Below, piece after piece: positions 50,582 to 59,823 of a stretch of DNA of 64,000 nt. The stretch covers positions 62,001 through 126,000 of the forward strand of contig CAUTQY010000003.1 of assembly GCA_963540815.1 (NCBI GenBank), read 5' to 3'. Position numbers and translations under genes: made by a program. How positions within the stretch are numbered: position 1 is the stretch's first letter; each line of letters opens with the position of its first letter. Origin of the DNA: Scybalousia_A sp963540815 (lineage in GTDB: Bacteria > Bacteroidota > Bacteroidia > Bacteroidales > P3). Under the pieces are notes generated by a model. It searched no databases, was not told the DNA's origin, and worked only from the letters and a program-made list of their open reading frames with translations.

Positions 50582-53182
50582 CTATTTTATGCCCAACTTA
50601 TCCATTTGCATAACAATGGAGGTGTAACTTCTTCCCATCTTTTTTGAAATTTGTTTTACGGACTTGCCTTCTTTTCTTAGAGTGATAAGGAAGTTATTTG
50701 CTTGCTTTGTCCAGCGTTTATTGGCATTTATATGTTTGGTATAACAGGAGGCCTCTACAGAGTCCGGAAAGATAAACTCTTTGACAAAACGAGAAGGAAA
50801 TCTTTTATCGTACATTACTATTGTTTTTAGTTTTGCCCGTGTTATTGCCACGTAAAACAATCTTCTTTCTTCCGCAAAAGGAAAATTATCCGATTTGTTG
50901 AGTAGATAATTTAGAATACTGTCTCCTTCTATTTTTGAAGGAAAACCGTAAACATCGTCATTACATTGCAAGAGAATGACATAATCGGCTTCCAATCCTT
51001 TGGATTTATGTACGGACATAAATTCCAAATGTCTACTGCCTATGATGTAATAATATTTTTCAGCCTTTTTGTAGCCTTCGAACATAAAAGATAGATAATA
51101 ATCGTCAAAATTATATCTACCCAATAAAAAAACGGATTTGTCTTTCGGCAAACTGTTTACTATTTGCAAAACAGTCTCGCAATAAGCCTTTCGTTCATAG
51201 TCTACGAATTCTATTTCCGTATTTATTTGTTTGAAAGGGTGTATGTCTTTTTGTATTTGAGAGGAGTTTTTTTGTATGAAATCGGAGGAAAGTTTAACCA
51301 AAGGATTACCGAATCTGTATGTAGTTTCTATTTTGTTAACGTCAGTATATCCGAAATAATAGGCAAAATCTTTGAATAAGGACATGTCACTACCGGAAAA
51401 TTTGTATATGGATTGCCAATCATCTCCCACACAATAAAGTTGAGCGGGAGGATTACCATACCGTAATGCCAAAAGAAAATTGTACCTATCAATGGAAATA
51501 TCTTGAAATTCATCAACTATAATAAGGTCATACAAATTTTCTTGCTTATGTTTTAAAATATCCGTTGCCCAAAGGATTGCGTCCGTAAAATCTATTTGAT
51601 TTTTTTCCTTTAATAAAGAATTATAATAGACATAAACTTGTGAGAATATATTTTTTATTGCTTTATGATTTCTGTAATCTTTGTTTGCTCGACTTTTTTG
51701 CAAAACCTCATCCAAATTTTTACAATTTGATTTCAAAAGAGTACAGAACGTAGATAGCAAGCGAATAAAAGTTTTTTCTTGCTTGGAATTTTGAGGGACA
51801 ATCACTTGAAAAATATCCTGCTCGTTTTTTTCTTCAAAAGGTATGTCATAATTCTGCAACAACTCTTTTATTTTATCTTTTATGTCCTCATAGGTTTGAA
51901 AATCTGACGAACGGGTATGAATCAATAGAGTATTATATTTTTGATGTGTCTCTGCTTTCCAAGCAATAGATTTTTTATATCGTTCATTTGCTTGACTATA
52001 TGGTATGTTATTTTGCTGTGCGAACCAAGGAGGCACATTGTCGTCTTTGTCTAAGGCATAGTGCTCCAAATACAATCTATGTGTCTTGCCGTTTTTGTTA
52101 TAGTATATGGAAAAATCCGGCTTATATTGAGCATGTGTTTCATCTGCCACATCGTGCTGATATGCCTCTTCGTACCTAAACCTAATACCCAGACAAGAAA
52201 GAGCAAAGCAAATTTGTTTTTCCTCCGAACTCTTTACGTATATATCATTTCCGTCCATGTCCGGCAAAAAAGCTTTTATTTCTTGTTTTTTCAAATTGGA
52301 AAGAGCCTCTCGTCTCATTTTTTTGTTCTCTTCCCATAAGGCTGTCTCCTCATCATAGTAAACAAAGAAATCTACAACCGACTTTTGGAAATTTTTGTCT
52401 TTTATTAAGTTTCTATAAACGGAAATAAACAAAGCATCGGTGTTTTCACATATGGAAGGTTTTATTTTGGTATTTTTTGCTATAATATCCAAAGCAAGTT
52501 TGTGAAAGGTATAACCTTGCAAATCTTTTATGTTTGCCCTTTCGGTTAATTCATTAGCGGCCTTGTGAGTATAACTTATAAGAAGAATTTTATTTGGGTC
52601 TGTGTTTTTTATTTGTGTTGCATATTTTATTTTACCTACGACGGATGAGGTTTTACCGCTACCTGCCGAGGCAACCACCAAACTATTTTCCTCTTCCGAT
52701 ATCACGGAAAGTCTTTGCTGATAATCCAAAGGGTACGATAAACAATTATCAAAGAAATTTTTGTTTTCCTCCAAGATGTACTTTTTTACCCTGTTATTGT
52801 GTTCCAAAACTACGCTTTCCGTACTTTCAAAACCTTTAACAAAATCAAATAAAATGGGATTAATGTTTATTTTATGAGAATTTGCGCGTTTTATAAAATG
52901 TTTTATCTGCTCGTACATGTTACAAAAACAATCTGTTAACTCCTTTTTCTGACGCTGAATTATTATTTCATTAGAATATTTATTTTCTATCAATAAGGAA
53001 ATATCAAAAATGTTCTCTTGACGTGTCTTATCCGCAAAAAAATATGATGAAATCCGATTTGTAAGTTTTGTTACTATATTTTCTTGCTCGGACAATAATT
53101 TATTCCTTATTCTTTTTCGTAGAAATAGGAATAACAAACAAGCCAAAAATATAATGGAAATAATAAGAATAAACGGCAACAT
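50582..53182 (-). CDS. Helicase IV/UvrD-like SF1 helicase with an N-terminal membrane anchor
   Basis: An 866-residue SF1A helicase. It starts with a strong transmembrane segment (FILIISIIFLACLLFLFLRK). Walker A VVASAGSGKTSSVVGKIK; a large insertion with EEAYQHDVADETHAQYKPDF and RLYLEHYALDKDD, like the PD-(D/E)xK-like insert of helicase IV; Walker B LIIVDEFQDISIDRY; motif IV-VI elements QLYCVGDDWQSIYKFSGSD, FMSVHKSKGLEADYVI and LFYVAITRAK. It ends in a Myb/HTH-like tail (KRWTKQANNFLITLRKEGKS). It is last in an operon after DUF4159, rsmE and a barrel protein. Role in DNA repair inferred. Confidence 0.85.
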   Translation of the reverse strand: MLPFILIISIIFLACLLFLFLRKRIRNKLLSEQENIVTKLTNRISSYFFADKTRQENIFDISLLIENKYSNEIIIQRQKKELTDCFCNMYEQIKHFIKRANSHKININPILFDFVKGFESTESVVLEHNNRVKKYILEENKNFFDNCLSYPLDYQQRLSVISEEENSLVVASAGSGKTSSVVGKIKYATQIKNTDPNKILLISYTHKAANELTERANIKDLQGYTFHKLALDIIAKNTKIKPSICENTDALFISVYRNLIKDKNFQKSVVDFFVYYDEETALWEENKKMRREALSNLKKQEIKAFLPDMDGNDIYVKSSEEKQICFALSCLGIRFRYEEAYQHDVADETHAQYKPDFSIYYNKNGKTHRLYLEHYALDKDDNVPPWFAQQNNIPYSQANERYKKSIAWKAETHQKYNTLLIHTRSSDFQTYEDIKDKIKELLQNYDIPFEEKNEQDIFQVIVPQNSKQEKTFIRLLSTFCTLLKSNCKNLDEVLQKSRANKDYRNHKAIKNIFSQVYVYYNSLLKEKNQIDFTDAILWATDILKHKQENLYDLIIVDEFQDISIDRYNFLLALRYGNPPAQLYCVGDDWQSIYKFSGSDMSLFKDFAYYFGYTDVNKIETTYRFGNPLVKLSSDFIQKNSSQIQKDIHPFKQINTEIEFVDYERKAYCETVLQIVNSLPKDKSVFLLGRYNFDDYYLSFMFEGYKKAEKYYYIIGSRHLEFMSVHKSKGLEADYVILLQCNDDVYGFPSKIEGDSILNYLLNKSDNFPFAEERRLFYVAITRAKLKTIVMYDKRFPSRFVKEFIFPDSVEASCYTKHINANKRWTKQANNFLITLRKEGKSVKQISKKMGRSYTSIVMQMDKLGIK

Positions 53183-53202
53183 GGAATTATGATTTATATC
53201 GT

Positions 53203-53859
53203 CTAATTATCAAAAACATATTGCAAAATGTTTGCTCCCATACGTAAAGCGTCCCTGTGTTTTTCTTCCGTATCATTGTGCACGGAGGTGTCTTCCCAGC
53301 CGTCACCCAAATCACATTCGTACGTATAGAAACAAATCAATCTACCCTCCCAAAACAAACCGTAACCGGCAGGAGTTTTATCGTCGTGTTCGTGTATTTT
53401 AGGTAAGCCGTTGGGAAAACCGAATTTTTGATGATATATATCATGAGAGGTAGGTAATAAAATAAAATCCAATTCGGGAAAAACTTTTTTCATTTCTCTA
53501 CGGACGAATATATCCATTCCATAATTGTCGTCTATGTGCAGAAATCCACCGCCCAAAAGATATGTCCTGAGATTCTTTATTTCAGAATCCGAGAATACGA
53601 CATTACCATGCCCTGTCATATGAACAAAAGGATAAAAAAACAATTCACTACTTCCCACCTCCACTGTTGCGTAATTTTCGGAAAGCTCCGTGTTGAGTTC
53701 TCTATTACAGAAAGTTATAAGGTTTTTTAAAGAAGTGGGGTTGGCATACCAATCTCCTCCGCCTCCGTATTTTAAAAGTGCTATGGTATTATAATTTTGT
53801 GCGTTAACAAACAACGCTGATGCTATACAAAACAAATATAATAAACCTCTTTTAAACAT
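53203..53859 (-). CDS. DUF4159 exported protein
   Basis: A 218-residue exported protein; signal peptide ends FVNAQ (Gln at +1). The family landmarks ALLKYGGGGDWYANPTSLKN, FFYPFVHMTGHGNVVFS, YLLGGGFLHIDDNYGMD and GLFWEGRLICFYTYECDLGD are all visible. DUF4159 is related to a glutamine-amidotransferase-like/periplasmic fold and its function is unknown. In this operon it lies between rsmE (15-base gap) and the helicase (20-base gap). Confidence 0.87.
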   Translation of the reverse strand: MFKRGLLYLFCIASALFVNAQNYNTIALLKYGGGGDWYANPTSLKNLITFCNRELNTELSENYATVEVGSSELFFYPFVHMTGHGNVVFSDSEIKNLRTYLLGGGFLHIDDNYGMDIFVRREMKKVFPELDFILLPTSHDIYHQKFGFPNGLPKIHEHDDKTPAGYGLFWEGRLICFYTYECDLGDGWEDTSVHNDTEEKHRDALRMGANILQYVFDN

Positions 53860-53874
53860 AAATACTTATAGGTT

Positions 53875-54579
53875 TTATTGATTGAGATAATGTAAATTAC
53901 AAATAGCATACAGTCCGGCCGTCTCTGCTCTTAGCCGTTGAGAGCCCAAGGTTATAAAAGAAAAATCGTATTGTTTTGCCAAATTTATCTCTTTATCGGA
54001 AAAATCACCTTCGGGTCCTATAAGGATAAGGTAAGAGGATTCTGGTAAGCAGACGTCTTTTATTAGTCTTTTTTCCTCCTCACCGCAATATGCCAATAGT
54101 TTGTAATTTGCTTGAGAATTTTTTATAAAGGTTTCAAATCTTGTGAGAGTGTTTAGTATGGGAATATAGGGCTTGAGTGATTGTTTGACGGCAGATACCA
54201 ATATTTTTTCCAAACGTTGGGAATTTATGACTTTTCTTTCCGAATGTTCGCAAAGCAAAGGAGTTATTTCATCAACTCCTATTTCCGTTACCTTTTCCAA
54301 AAGCCATTCTATTCTATCAATATTTTTAGTCGGAGCGAAGGCAAGGTGTATTCTAAAATTTCTTTTGTTTTTGTCGGATATTTTGGATATTACTCTTATT
54401 GTGCAGTGAGAACTATCGGCTTGTATTATTTTCGATTCAAAAAAATAACCTTTGCCGTTGGTGAGGAAAACTCTTTCTCCTTCACGCATACGCATAACCT
54501 TTACGATATGAAAAGATTCCTCTTTGTTAAGGGTAAATATCTCCTCATTATAATACTTGGAATCAAAAACCACTTGCAT
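53875..54579 (-). CDS. rsmE: 16S rRNA (uracil1498-N3)-methyltransferase
   Basis: A 234-residue SPOUT-class methyltransferase with an N-terminal PUA-like domain (FHIVKVMRMREGERVFLTNG). The knot signatures are RIEWLLEKVTEIGVDEITPL, YLILIGPEGDFSDKEINLA and TLGSQRLRAETAGLYAICN. It modifies U1498 of 16S rRNA. It follows the barrel gene by 16 bases and precedes DUF4159. Confidence 0.96.
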   Translation of the reverse strand: MQVVFDSKYYNEEIFTLNKEESFHIVKVMRMREGERVFLTNGKGYFFESKIIQADSSHCTIRVISKISDKNKRNFRIHLAFAPTKNIDRIEWLLEKVTEIGVDEITPLLCEHSERKVINSQRLEKILVSAVKQSLKPYIPILNTLTRFETFIKNSQANYKLLAYCGEEEKRLIKDVCLPESSYLILIGPEGDFSDKEINLAKQYDFSFITLGSQRLRAETAGLYAICNLHYLNQ

Positions 54580-54595
54580 GGGGAAAACCGTAAAT

Positions 54596-55435
54596 CTACA
54601 GGGAATAACCCAGACCTATGGAAAGAAACGGTGCTAAGTTCGCTTTGGAAGTACCCTCGTGATACTGCTCTATATAACCTTTATCTAAATAATAACCTGA
54701 ATATTTATCGTCATATTGCATTTGATATTCTGCTCCCGCTTGTACTCTCAGCCTCCAATCCTCCGAAAGTTCTGTCATATATCCCAAAACCACTCTTGCT
54801 GTGGGTCTCACGTGGGTTAGAGACACATTGTTTTCATCCTTTTGTACTGAGGCTGAATAATTAATAAACTCCTCGTTGTCCGTACTTATACCGAAATGCT
54901 CATTAATGTAAATGTAATCAAGGGTCAAATCTCTTTGCCCTATCATAAAGTTAACTCCGGCCGACAGACCTAAGGAAATACTACTACGATTGAAATTATA
55001 ATACCAATTGAAATTCAATAGAAAAGGTATTTCAGTATATGATTTGTAAGCATCTCTTTTTATCAAATCGTGACTGCCCAAAGCCTCTACTTTTATGTCC
55101 TTACCAAAATATCTGCTTACACCAAGCTGCAGTCCGTAACCTATTGTAAAACGAGAAGATATCGAACTCGGACGCATCTTATGCTCAAAACCTATTCTAA
55201 AGCCTGCTCCCCAAGGGTTGGTATTCTCAAAATTAGACAACATATTCATATTTGCCTCCGCATCCAAGGTTATGATATTCTCGGAAACTCTCCTTCTGTA
55301 ATCGCCTGTCCTCCAATCATTCATTTTGGAAAAAACGGACACAGCGTTATTGTCCGCATTACTTTTGTTTTCTTTTTCCGCATAAGATTGCAAAACGAGG
55401 GAGAGTGCCGTAAATAGTAAAAATATTTTTTTCAT
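54596..55435 (-). CDS. Outer-membrane beta-barrel protein
   Basis: A 279-residue exported protein. The signal peptide ends QSYA, with Glu and not Gln at +1. Barrel strands include WGAGFRIGFEHKM, FTIGYGLQLGVSRYFG, FLLNFNWYYNF, SISLGLSAGVNFMIG and a final FLSIGLGYSL, which is a standard C-terminal barrel strand. Family not identified beyond a PorT-like fold. First gene of the operon with rsmE, DUF4159 and the helicase, promoter at 55479-55486. Confidence 0.75.
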   Translation of the reverse strand: MKKIFLLFTALSLVLQSYAEKENKSNADNNAVSVFSKMNDWRTGDYRRRVSENIITLDAEANMNMLSNFENTNPWGAGFRIGFEHKMRPSSISSRFTIGYGLQLGVSRYFGKDIKVEALGSHDLIKRDAYKSYTEIPFLLNFNWYYNFNRSSISLGLSAGVNFMIGQRDLTLDYIYINEHFGISTDNEEFINYSASVQKDENNVSLTHVRPTARVVLGYMTELSEDWRLRVQAGAEYQMQYDDKYSGYYLDKGYIEQYHEGTSKANLAPFLSIGLGYSL

Positions 55436-55478
55436 ATCCGTATTTCTTTGTAGTTTACAAGTTGATAATTTCAGATTT

Positions 55479-55486
55479 CAAAATTA
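55479..55486 (-). promoter_or_regulatory. -7 box for the barrel-rsmE-DUF4159-helicase operon
   Basis: Minus strand TAATTTTG, 44 bases before the ATG at 55435. Confidence 0.5.
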
Positions 55487-55579
55487 TAAACATTTACCTT
55501 ATCGTACAAATAATTTTTTGATTTTTTTTGTTTAAGGTAAAAGTGTAAATAAAAAAAAACAAATACAATCAAAAAATAT

Positions 55580-55587
55580 TAACTTTG
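55580..55587 (+). promoter_or_regulatory. -7 box almost touching the PbgA-like start codon
   Basis: TAACTTTG with the ATG at 55594 only 6 bases later. If this is the promoter the mRNA has almost no leader. Confidence 0.55.
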
Positions 55588-55593
55588 CAAAAT

Positions 55594-57447
55594 ATGAAAG
55601 CGGAAGTAAAAAATTATATATATCAAGGTATTTTATTTTGGTTGTGTTGCTCGGTGTCTCTGTGCATGGTGTTTCTTTTGTATATGCTTGGTAGCGGAGA
55701 CACATCATTTATGGACTTTGTCGGATGGACTTATTTTTTCTTTTCTTGCCTTTGCCACGCAGGATTAATTATGCTATTACCATTACTTATATTTTTTGTT
55801 CCTTTGACTTTTATGAAAGTAAGATACGGTTTTTCTTTTTTCATACTTTCTCTTTTATACACTTTGATTATCCTAATTTTTGTTATCAATCGTTATGTTT
55901 TTCAAATTTATCACTTTCATATAAACGGTTTTATAGTAGATATGCTATTTTCTGAAGGTGCGGGGGAAATATTTGTTTTTTCTTTTGCTTTATACATAAA
56001 GGCAATAATAATATTGCTTTGTGTGATATTGCTTGTGTTTGCCCTTTTTAAATTATCCTCATTTTTAAACACAAAAATAAACAAACAAAAACGTCTTTTT
56101 TCGGTTATTTTTTCTCTGTTTTTTGTCGCATTGTTTATTAGTCAAGGTTTTCATATATATGCCTCAGCCAAAATAAAAACTTCCGTTTTGGAGAGTACTT
56201 CTTTTATTCCTTATTATTTTCCTCTTAGCATGAATTCCGTTTTGGATAAATTGGGTATTATAGACAAAAAGAATATTACAAACATAAGATTCAGAGACGG
56301 GGCGTCAAATCTCAATTATCCAATCAAAAAAATTGAGAGTAATAAAATAGAAAAACCCTTAAATATCATAATAATAGCAATAGATTCCTGGAATTTTAGA
56401 ACTTTGAGTCAAGAATGCATGCCAAACACACACAAATTTAAAGATAAATCTGCTTTTTTTTCACATCATCTCAGTAGTAGCAACGGAACACGCGGCGGAC
56501 TTTTCGGCTTGTTTACTGGTCTCTCTTCATACTATTGGAATAGCTTCGAATATTCTTCTTTGCGTCCCGTATTTTTTGAAGAGTTGAAAAAAAATAATTA
56601 TACCATACAACTTTACCCTTCAGCTACTTTAAAGTACCCTCCTTTTGATAGGGTGTTATTCAAAGATTTAAAAGGAGTAAATACTTCCACTCATGGCAAC
56701 ACTCCCTACGAAAGAGACTGCAATATAACAAGTAATTTTATAAAAGATTTGCCTAACTATGCCGAACAAAAGCAACCTTTCTTTGCGTTTCTTTTCTATG
56801 ATTTACCACATGCAATTTCTTTACCGAAGGAAAAAAATAGTCGTTTTTTGCCCGCTTGGGCTTATGCCGATTACTCCAAATTAAATAATAATATCAATCC
56901 TTTACCTTTTTATAATCTGTACAGAAATTGCGTATATCAAACAGATAGTCTTATAGGTATGGTTATGGAAAATATGGAAAAATATAATCTTTTGGATAAT
57001 ACCTTAATAATTATTACCGGAGACCATGGGCAGGAGTTTAACGAAAATCATAAAAACTATTGGGGACACTCGGGCAACTATTCCAAATACCAAATACAAG
57101 TACCTCTCATTGTCTATTATCCTAACATAGAAAATAAAACTTATACGCATATAACAACTCATTACGACGTAGTACCGACTGTTATGAATATATTTTTGGG
57201 AGTAAAGAATAAGCCGAATGAATATTCTATGGGAACATTTCTGTATGACACCAATAGGAAAGATTGGCATATTGTGGGTAACGATATTAACTATGCCTTT
57301 ATAACTGCCGACGGGTATATAATAGAAAAAAGCGGAGCCGGTTATATAAAGGTCTATGACCAAAACCTTAATCTGCAAAAAGACTATCCTCTGCCGGCAA
57401 AACAAATCAACAAAAGTTTACAGAACTTAAACAGATTTTTTAAGTAA
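55594..57447 (+). CDS. Inner-membrane sulfatase-fold protein, PbgA/YejM-like
   Basis: About 617 residues. Five predicted transmembrane helices in the first about 190 residues are followed by a periplasmic alkaline-phosphatase/sulfatase domain: IIIIAIDSWNFRTLS (metal Asp), SSSNGTRGGLFGLFTGLSS (nucleophile-loop region, Thr), VYQTDSLIGMVMEN, IITGDHGQEFNENHKNYWGH (Asp, His) and VPLIVYYP. The FGLF-x-G-[LIY] motif after the S-x-N-x-T-x-x-G loop is that of YejM/PbgA, which in E. coli senses LPS and controls LpxC stability; a phosphoethanolamine or glycerol-phosphate transferase is the alternative. Start at ATG 55594, next in-frame Met is inside the first helix. Confidence 0.8.
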   Translation: MKAEVKNYIYQGILFWLCCSVSLCMVFLLYMLGSGDTSFMDFVGWTYFFFSCLCHAGLIMLLPLLIFFVPLTFMKVRYGFSFFILSLLYTLIILIFVINRYVFQIYHFHINGFIVDMLFSEGAGEIFVFSFALYIKAIIILLCVILLVFALFKLSSFLNTKINKQKRLFSVIFSLFFVALFISQGFHIYASAKIKTSVLESTSFIPYYFPLSMNSVLDKLGIIDKKNITNIRFRDGASNLNYPIKKIESNKIEKPLNIIIIAIDSWNFRTLSQECMPNTHKFKDKSAFFSHHLSSSNGTRGGLFGLFTGLSSYYWNSFEYSSLRPVFFEELKKNNYTIQLYPSATLKYPPFDRVLFKDLKGVNTSTHGNTPYERDCNITSNFIKDLPNYAEQKQPFFAFLFYDLPHAISLPKEKNSRFLPAWAYADYSKLNNNINPLPFYNLYRNCVYQTDSLIGMVMENMEKYNLLDNTLIIITGDHGQEFNENHKNYWGHSGNYSKYQIQVPLIVYYPNIENKTYTHITTHYDVVPTVMNIFLGVKNKPNEYSMGTFLYDTNRKDWHIVGNDINYAFITADGYIIEKSGAGYIKVYDQNLNLQKDYPLPAKQINKSLQNLNRFFK

Positions 57448-57527
57448 AATAAAAATATTAATATCTCGATGCAAATAAAAAAAACTTTGCTTTATTAGAC
57501 CTTCGGTTAAATAGGAGAATACTGTAG

Positions 57528-59750
57528 TCAATTTCCGTACTTACTAATAAAATAAATTCGCATCAATCTGACCTCTTCTTTTGTGTATTCATCATAGCCC
57601 AACTCTTCCAATATTGCATATATATTATCCGTCTGCATATTTTTCAGACATTCCAAAATTTCCTCTTGATGATAGGTATCTACTTTTTCGTTTATGTAAT
57701 ATGAGATATCCAATTTGGTGCCTGAGGAAATGATGCTTTCTATTTCTGCGAGCAACTCATCCATAGTTAAGCCTCTACCCTGAGCTATGTCTTCCAAATC
57801 GAGTTTTTTATCTATGGCTTTTATTATATACACTTTAAGTCCGCTTTTGTTGATAATACTTTTGACCACTATCTCATTAGGTTTTTCTATTTCGTTTTCC
57901 TCTACATATCGTTTGATTACCTCACAAAATTCTTGTCCGTATTTTTTAGCCTTTGCTTCCCCAACGCCAACTATATTCTTCATCTCTTCTATCGTTGTAG
58001 GGTATTGTATAGTCATATCATTCAAGGACCTTTCTTCAAAAATAACATAAGGAGGTAGTTTTTCTTTTTGTGCAATGGAATTTCGTATATCTTTCAGAAT
58101 AGCAAACAATACATTGTCTGCGGCGGCACTTTCTCCCGAAGAAGATACTAGATTTTCTCCTTCAACGCTGTCTAAGTTATAATCATGGTCCTCGGGTACC
58201 AAAATATCATAAGGTTTCTTTAAAAAGTTGTACCCCTCCTTTTGTATTTTCAAAAGACCGTAACTTTCTATATCTTTTCTTAGGAAACCCTCCAAAACAC
58301 ATTGTCTTATTACTGCTTTCCAATGTAATTCATTGTCATTCTTGCCCATGGCAAACCATTCCAATTTATCGTGTTTGCATGTTTTGACGGCAGAGGTTTT
58401 TCTTCCCATAATAATATCCAACAAGTGAGAGGCTTTGAACATTTGTTTTACTCCATAAACAAGTTCTATTACCGCTATAATATCTTGTTTGGAATTAATT
58501 CTTTTTTTAGGATTAATACAATTATCGCAATTATTGCAGCTTGTCTCGTGGTATTCTTCACCAAAATATTTCAAAAGATTAACCCTTCTGCACACAGAAC
58601 TTTCGGCGTAGGATATTGTTGATTCTATCAAAGCCGTGGCTGCTTCTCTTTCGGGTACGGTTTTGTCAACCAAAAATCTTTCCAATTTGCTAATGTCTTT
58701 TTCGGCGTAAAATGCTATACATTTACCCTCACCTCCGTCTCTGCCCGCACGTCCGGTTTCTTGATAATACCCTTCTAAACTCCTTGGCATATCATAATGT
58801 ATCACATATCTTACATCAGGTTTGTCTATACCCATGCCAAAGGCTATAGTAGCAACTATTACGTCTATTTCTTCCAAAATAAACTTATCCTGATTATCCA
58901 CTCTCGTATGAGCATCCAAACCGGCATGATAAGGCAAAGCCTTTACTTGATTTAGATTTAATATTTCTGCAACTTCCTCTACTTTTTTTCTACTAAAACA
59001 ATAAATAATACCGCTTTTGCCCGTATTGTCCTTTATAAATTTGAGAATTTGCCTTATCAAATCTTTTTCCTCAACCGGCTTTGGTCTTATTTCATAATAT
59101 AAGTTAGGTCTATTGAAAGACGCAATATAAATACTTGCCGTACGTATTTCCAGATTTTTTATTATGTCTTGTCTTACCTTATCGGTAGCTGTTGCTGTAA
59201 GGGCAATAATGGGAACATCCTGTCCTATTGTGTTGGCTATCTCGCGTATTCTTCTGTATTCCGATCTAAAATCGTGTCCCCATTCACTTATGCAATGAGC
59301 CTCATCTATTGCGTAAAAAGAAATTTTCACCTTGGAGAGAAAATCAATGTTTTCTTGTTTTGTCAAAGATTCGGGAGCAACGTATAAAAGTTTGGTCTTT
59401 TGGGTACGTACATCATTTTTCACTTTGCGTATTTCTCTTTTGGATAAAGAAGAGTTAAGAAAATGAGCAACGGAATTATCATTAAGCATTTGCCTTATGG
59501 CATCCACTTGGTTCTTCATTAAAGAGATAAGCGGAGAAATTACTATGGCCGTACCCTGCATAAGTATGGCCGGCAACTGATAACACAAACTTTTACCACC
59601 TCCCGTTGGCATAATAACCATGACGTTTCTACCTTGTAAAACATCCTTAATAACCTTTTGCTGATAACCCTTAAACTGATTAAAACCGAATATCCTTTTC
59701 AATTCGGCATGCAAATCTATGTTATCGTATTTTTCCGTAAAGTTGCCCAT
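57528..59750 (-). CDS. recQ: ATP-dependent DNA helicase RecQ
   Basis: A 740-residue RecQ helicase. SF2 motifs: MPTGGGKSLCYQLPA (Walker A about 47-54), YAIDEAHCISEWGHDFR, IALTATATDKVR, ATIAFGMGIDKPDVRYVIH and QETGRAGRDG. Zinc-binding region with CRRVNLLKYFGEEYHETSC and NNCDNC, then RQC winged helix, an HRDC domain (LPPYVIFEERSLNDM, VGVGEAKAKKYG) and a helical C-terminal extension. Works in recombination and fork repair. Divergent from kdsD. Confidence 0.97.
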   Translation of the reverse strand: MGNFTEKYDNIDLHAELKRIFGFNQFKGYQQKVIKDVLQGRNVMVIMPTGGGKSLCYQLPAILMQGTAIVISPLISLMKNQVDAIRQMLNDNSVAHFLNSSLSKREIRKVKNDVRTQKTKLLYVAPESLTKQENIDFLSKVKISFYAIDEAHCISEWGHDFRSEYRRIREIANTIGQDVPIIALTATATDKVRQDIIKNLEIRTASIYIASFNRPNLYYEIRPKPVEEKDLIRQILKFIKDNTGKSGIIYCFSRKKVEEVAEILNLNQVKALPYHAGLDAHTRVDNQDKFILEEIDVIVATIAFGMGIDKPDVRYVIHYDMPRSLEGYYQETGRAGRDGGEGKCIAFYAEKDISKLERFLVDKTVPEREAATALIESTISYAESSVCRRVNLLKYFGEEYHETSCNNCDNCINPKKRINSKQDIIAVIELVYGVKQMFKASHLLDIIMGRKTSAVKTCKHDKLEWFAMGKNDNELHWKAVIRQCVLEGFLRKDIESYGLLKIQKEGYNFLKKPYDILVPEDHDYNLDSVEGENLVSSSGESAAADNVLFAILKDIRNSIAQKEKLPPYVIFEERSLNDMTIQYPTTIEEMKNIVGVGEAKAKKYGQEFCEVIKRYVEENEIEKPNEIVVKSIINKSGLKVYIIKAIDKKLDLEDIAQGRGLTMDELLAEIESIISSGTKLDISYYINEKVDTYHQEEILECLKNMQTDNIYAILEELGYDEYTKEEVRLMRIYFISKYGN

Positions 59751-59774
59751 CTATTTCTTATTTAAAATAAGTTG

Positions 59775-59782
59775 TATCTTTG
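59775..59782 (+). promoter_or_regulatory. -7 box for kdsD
   Basis: TATCTTTG, 41 bases before the ATG at 59824. Confidence 0.55.
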
Positions 59783-59823
59783 CAAATGTTTTTATAGAAA
59801 ACAAAATTAACAAAAAAAATGAA

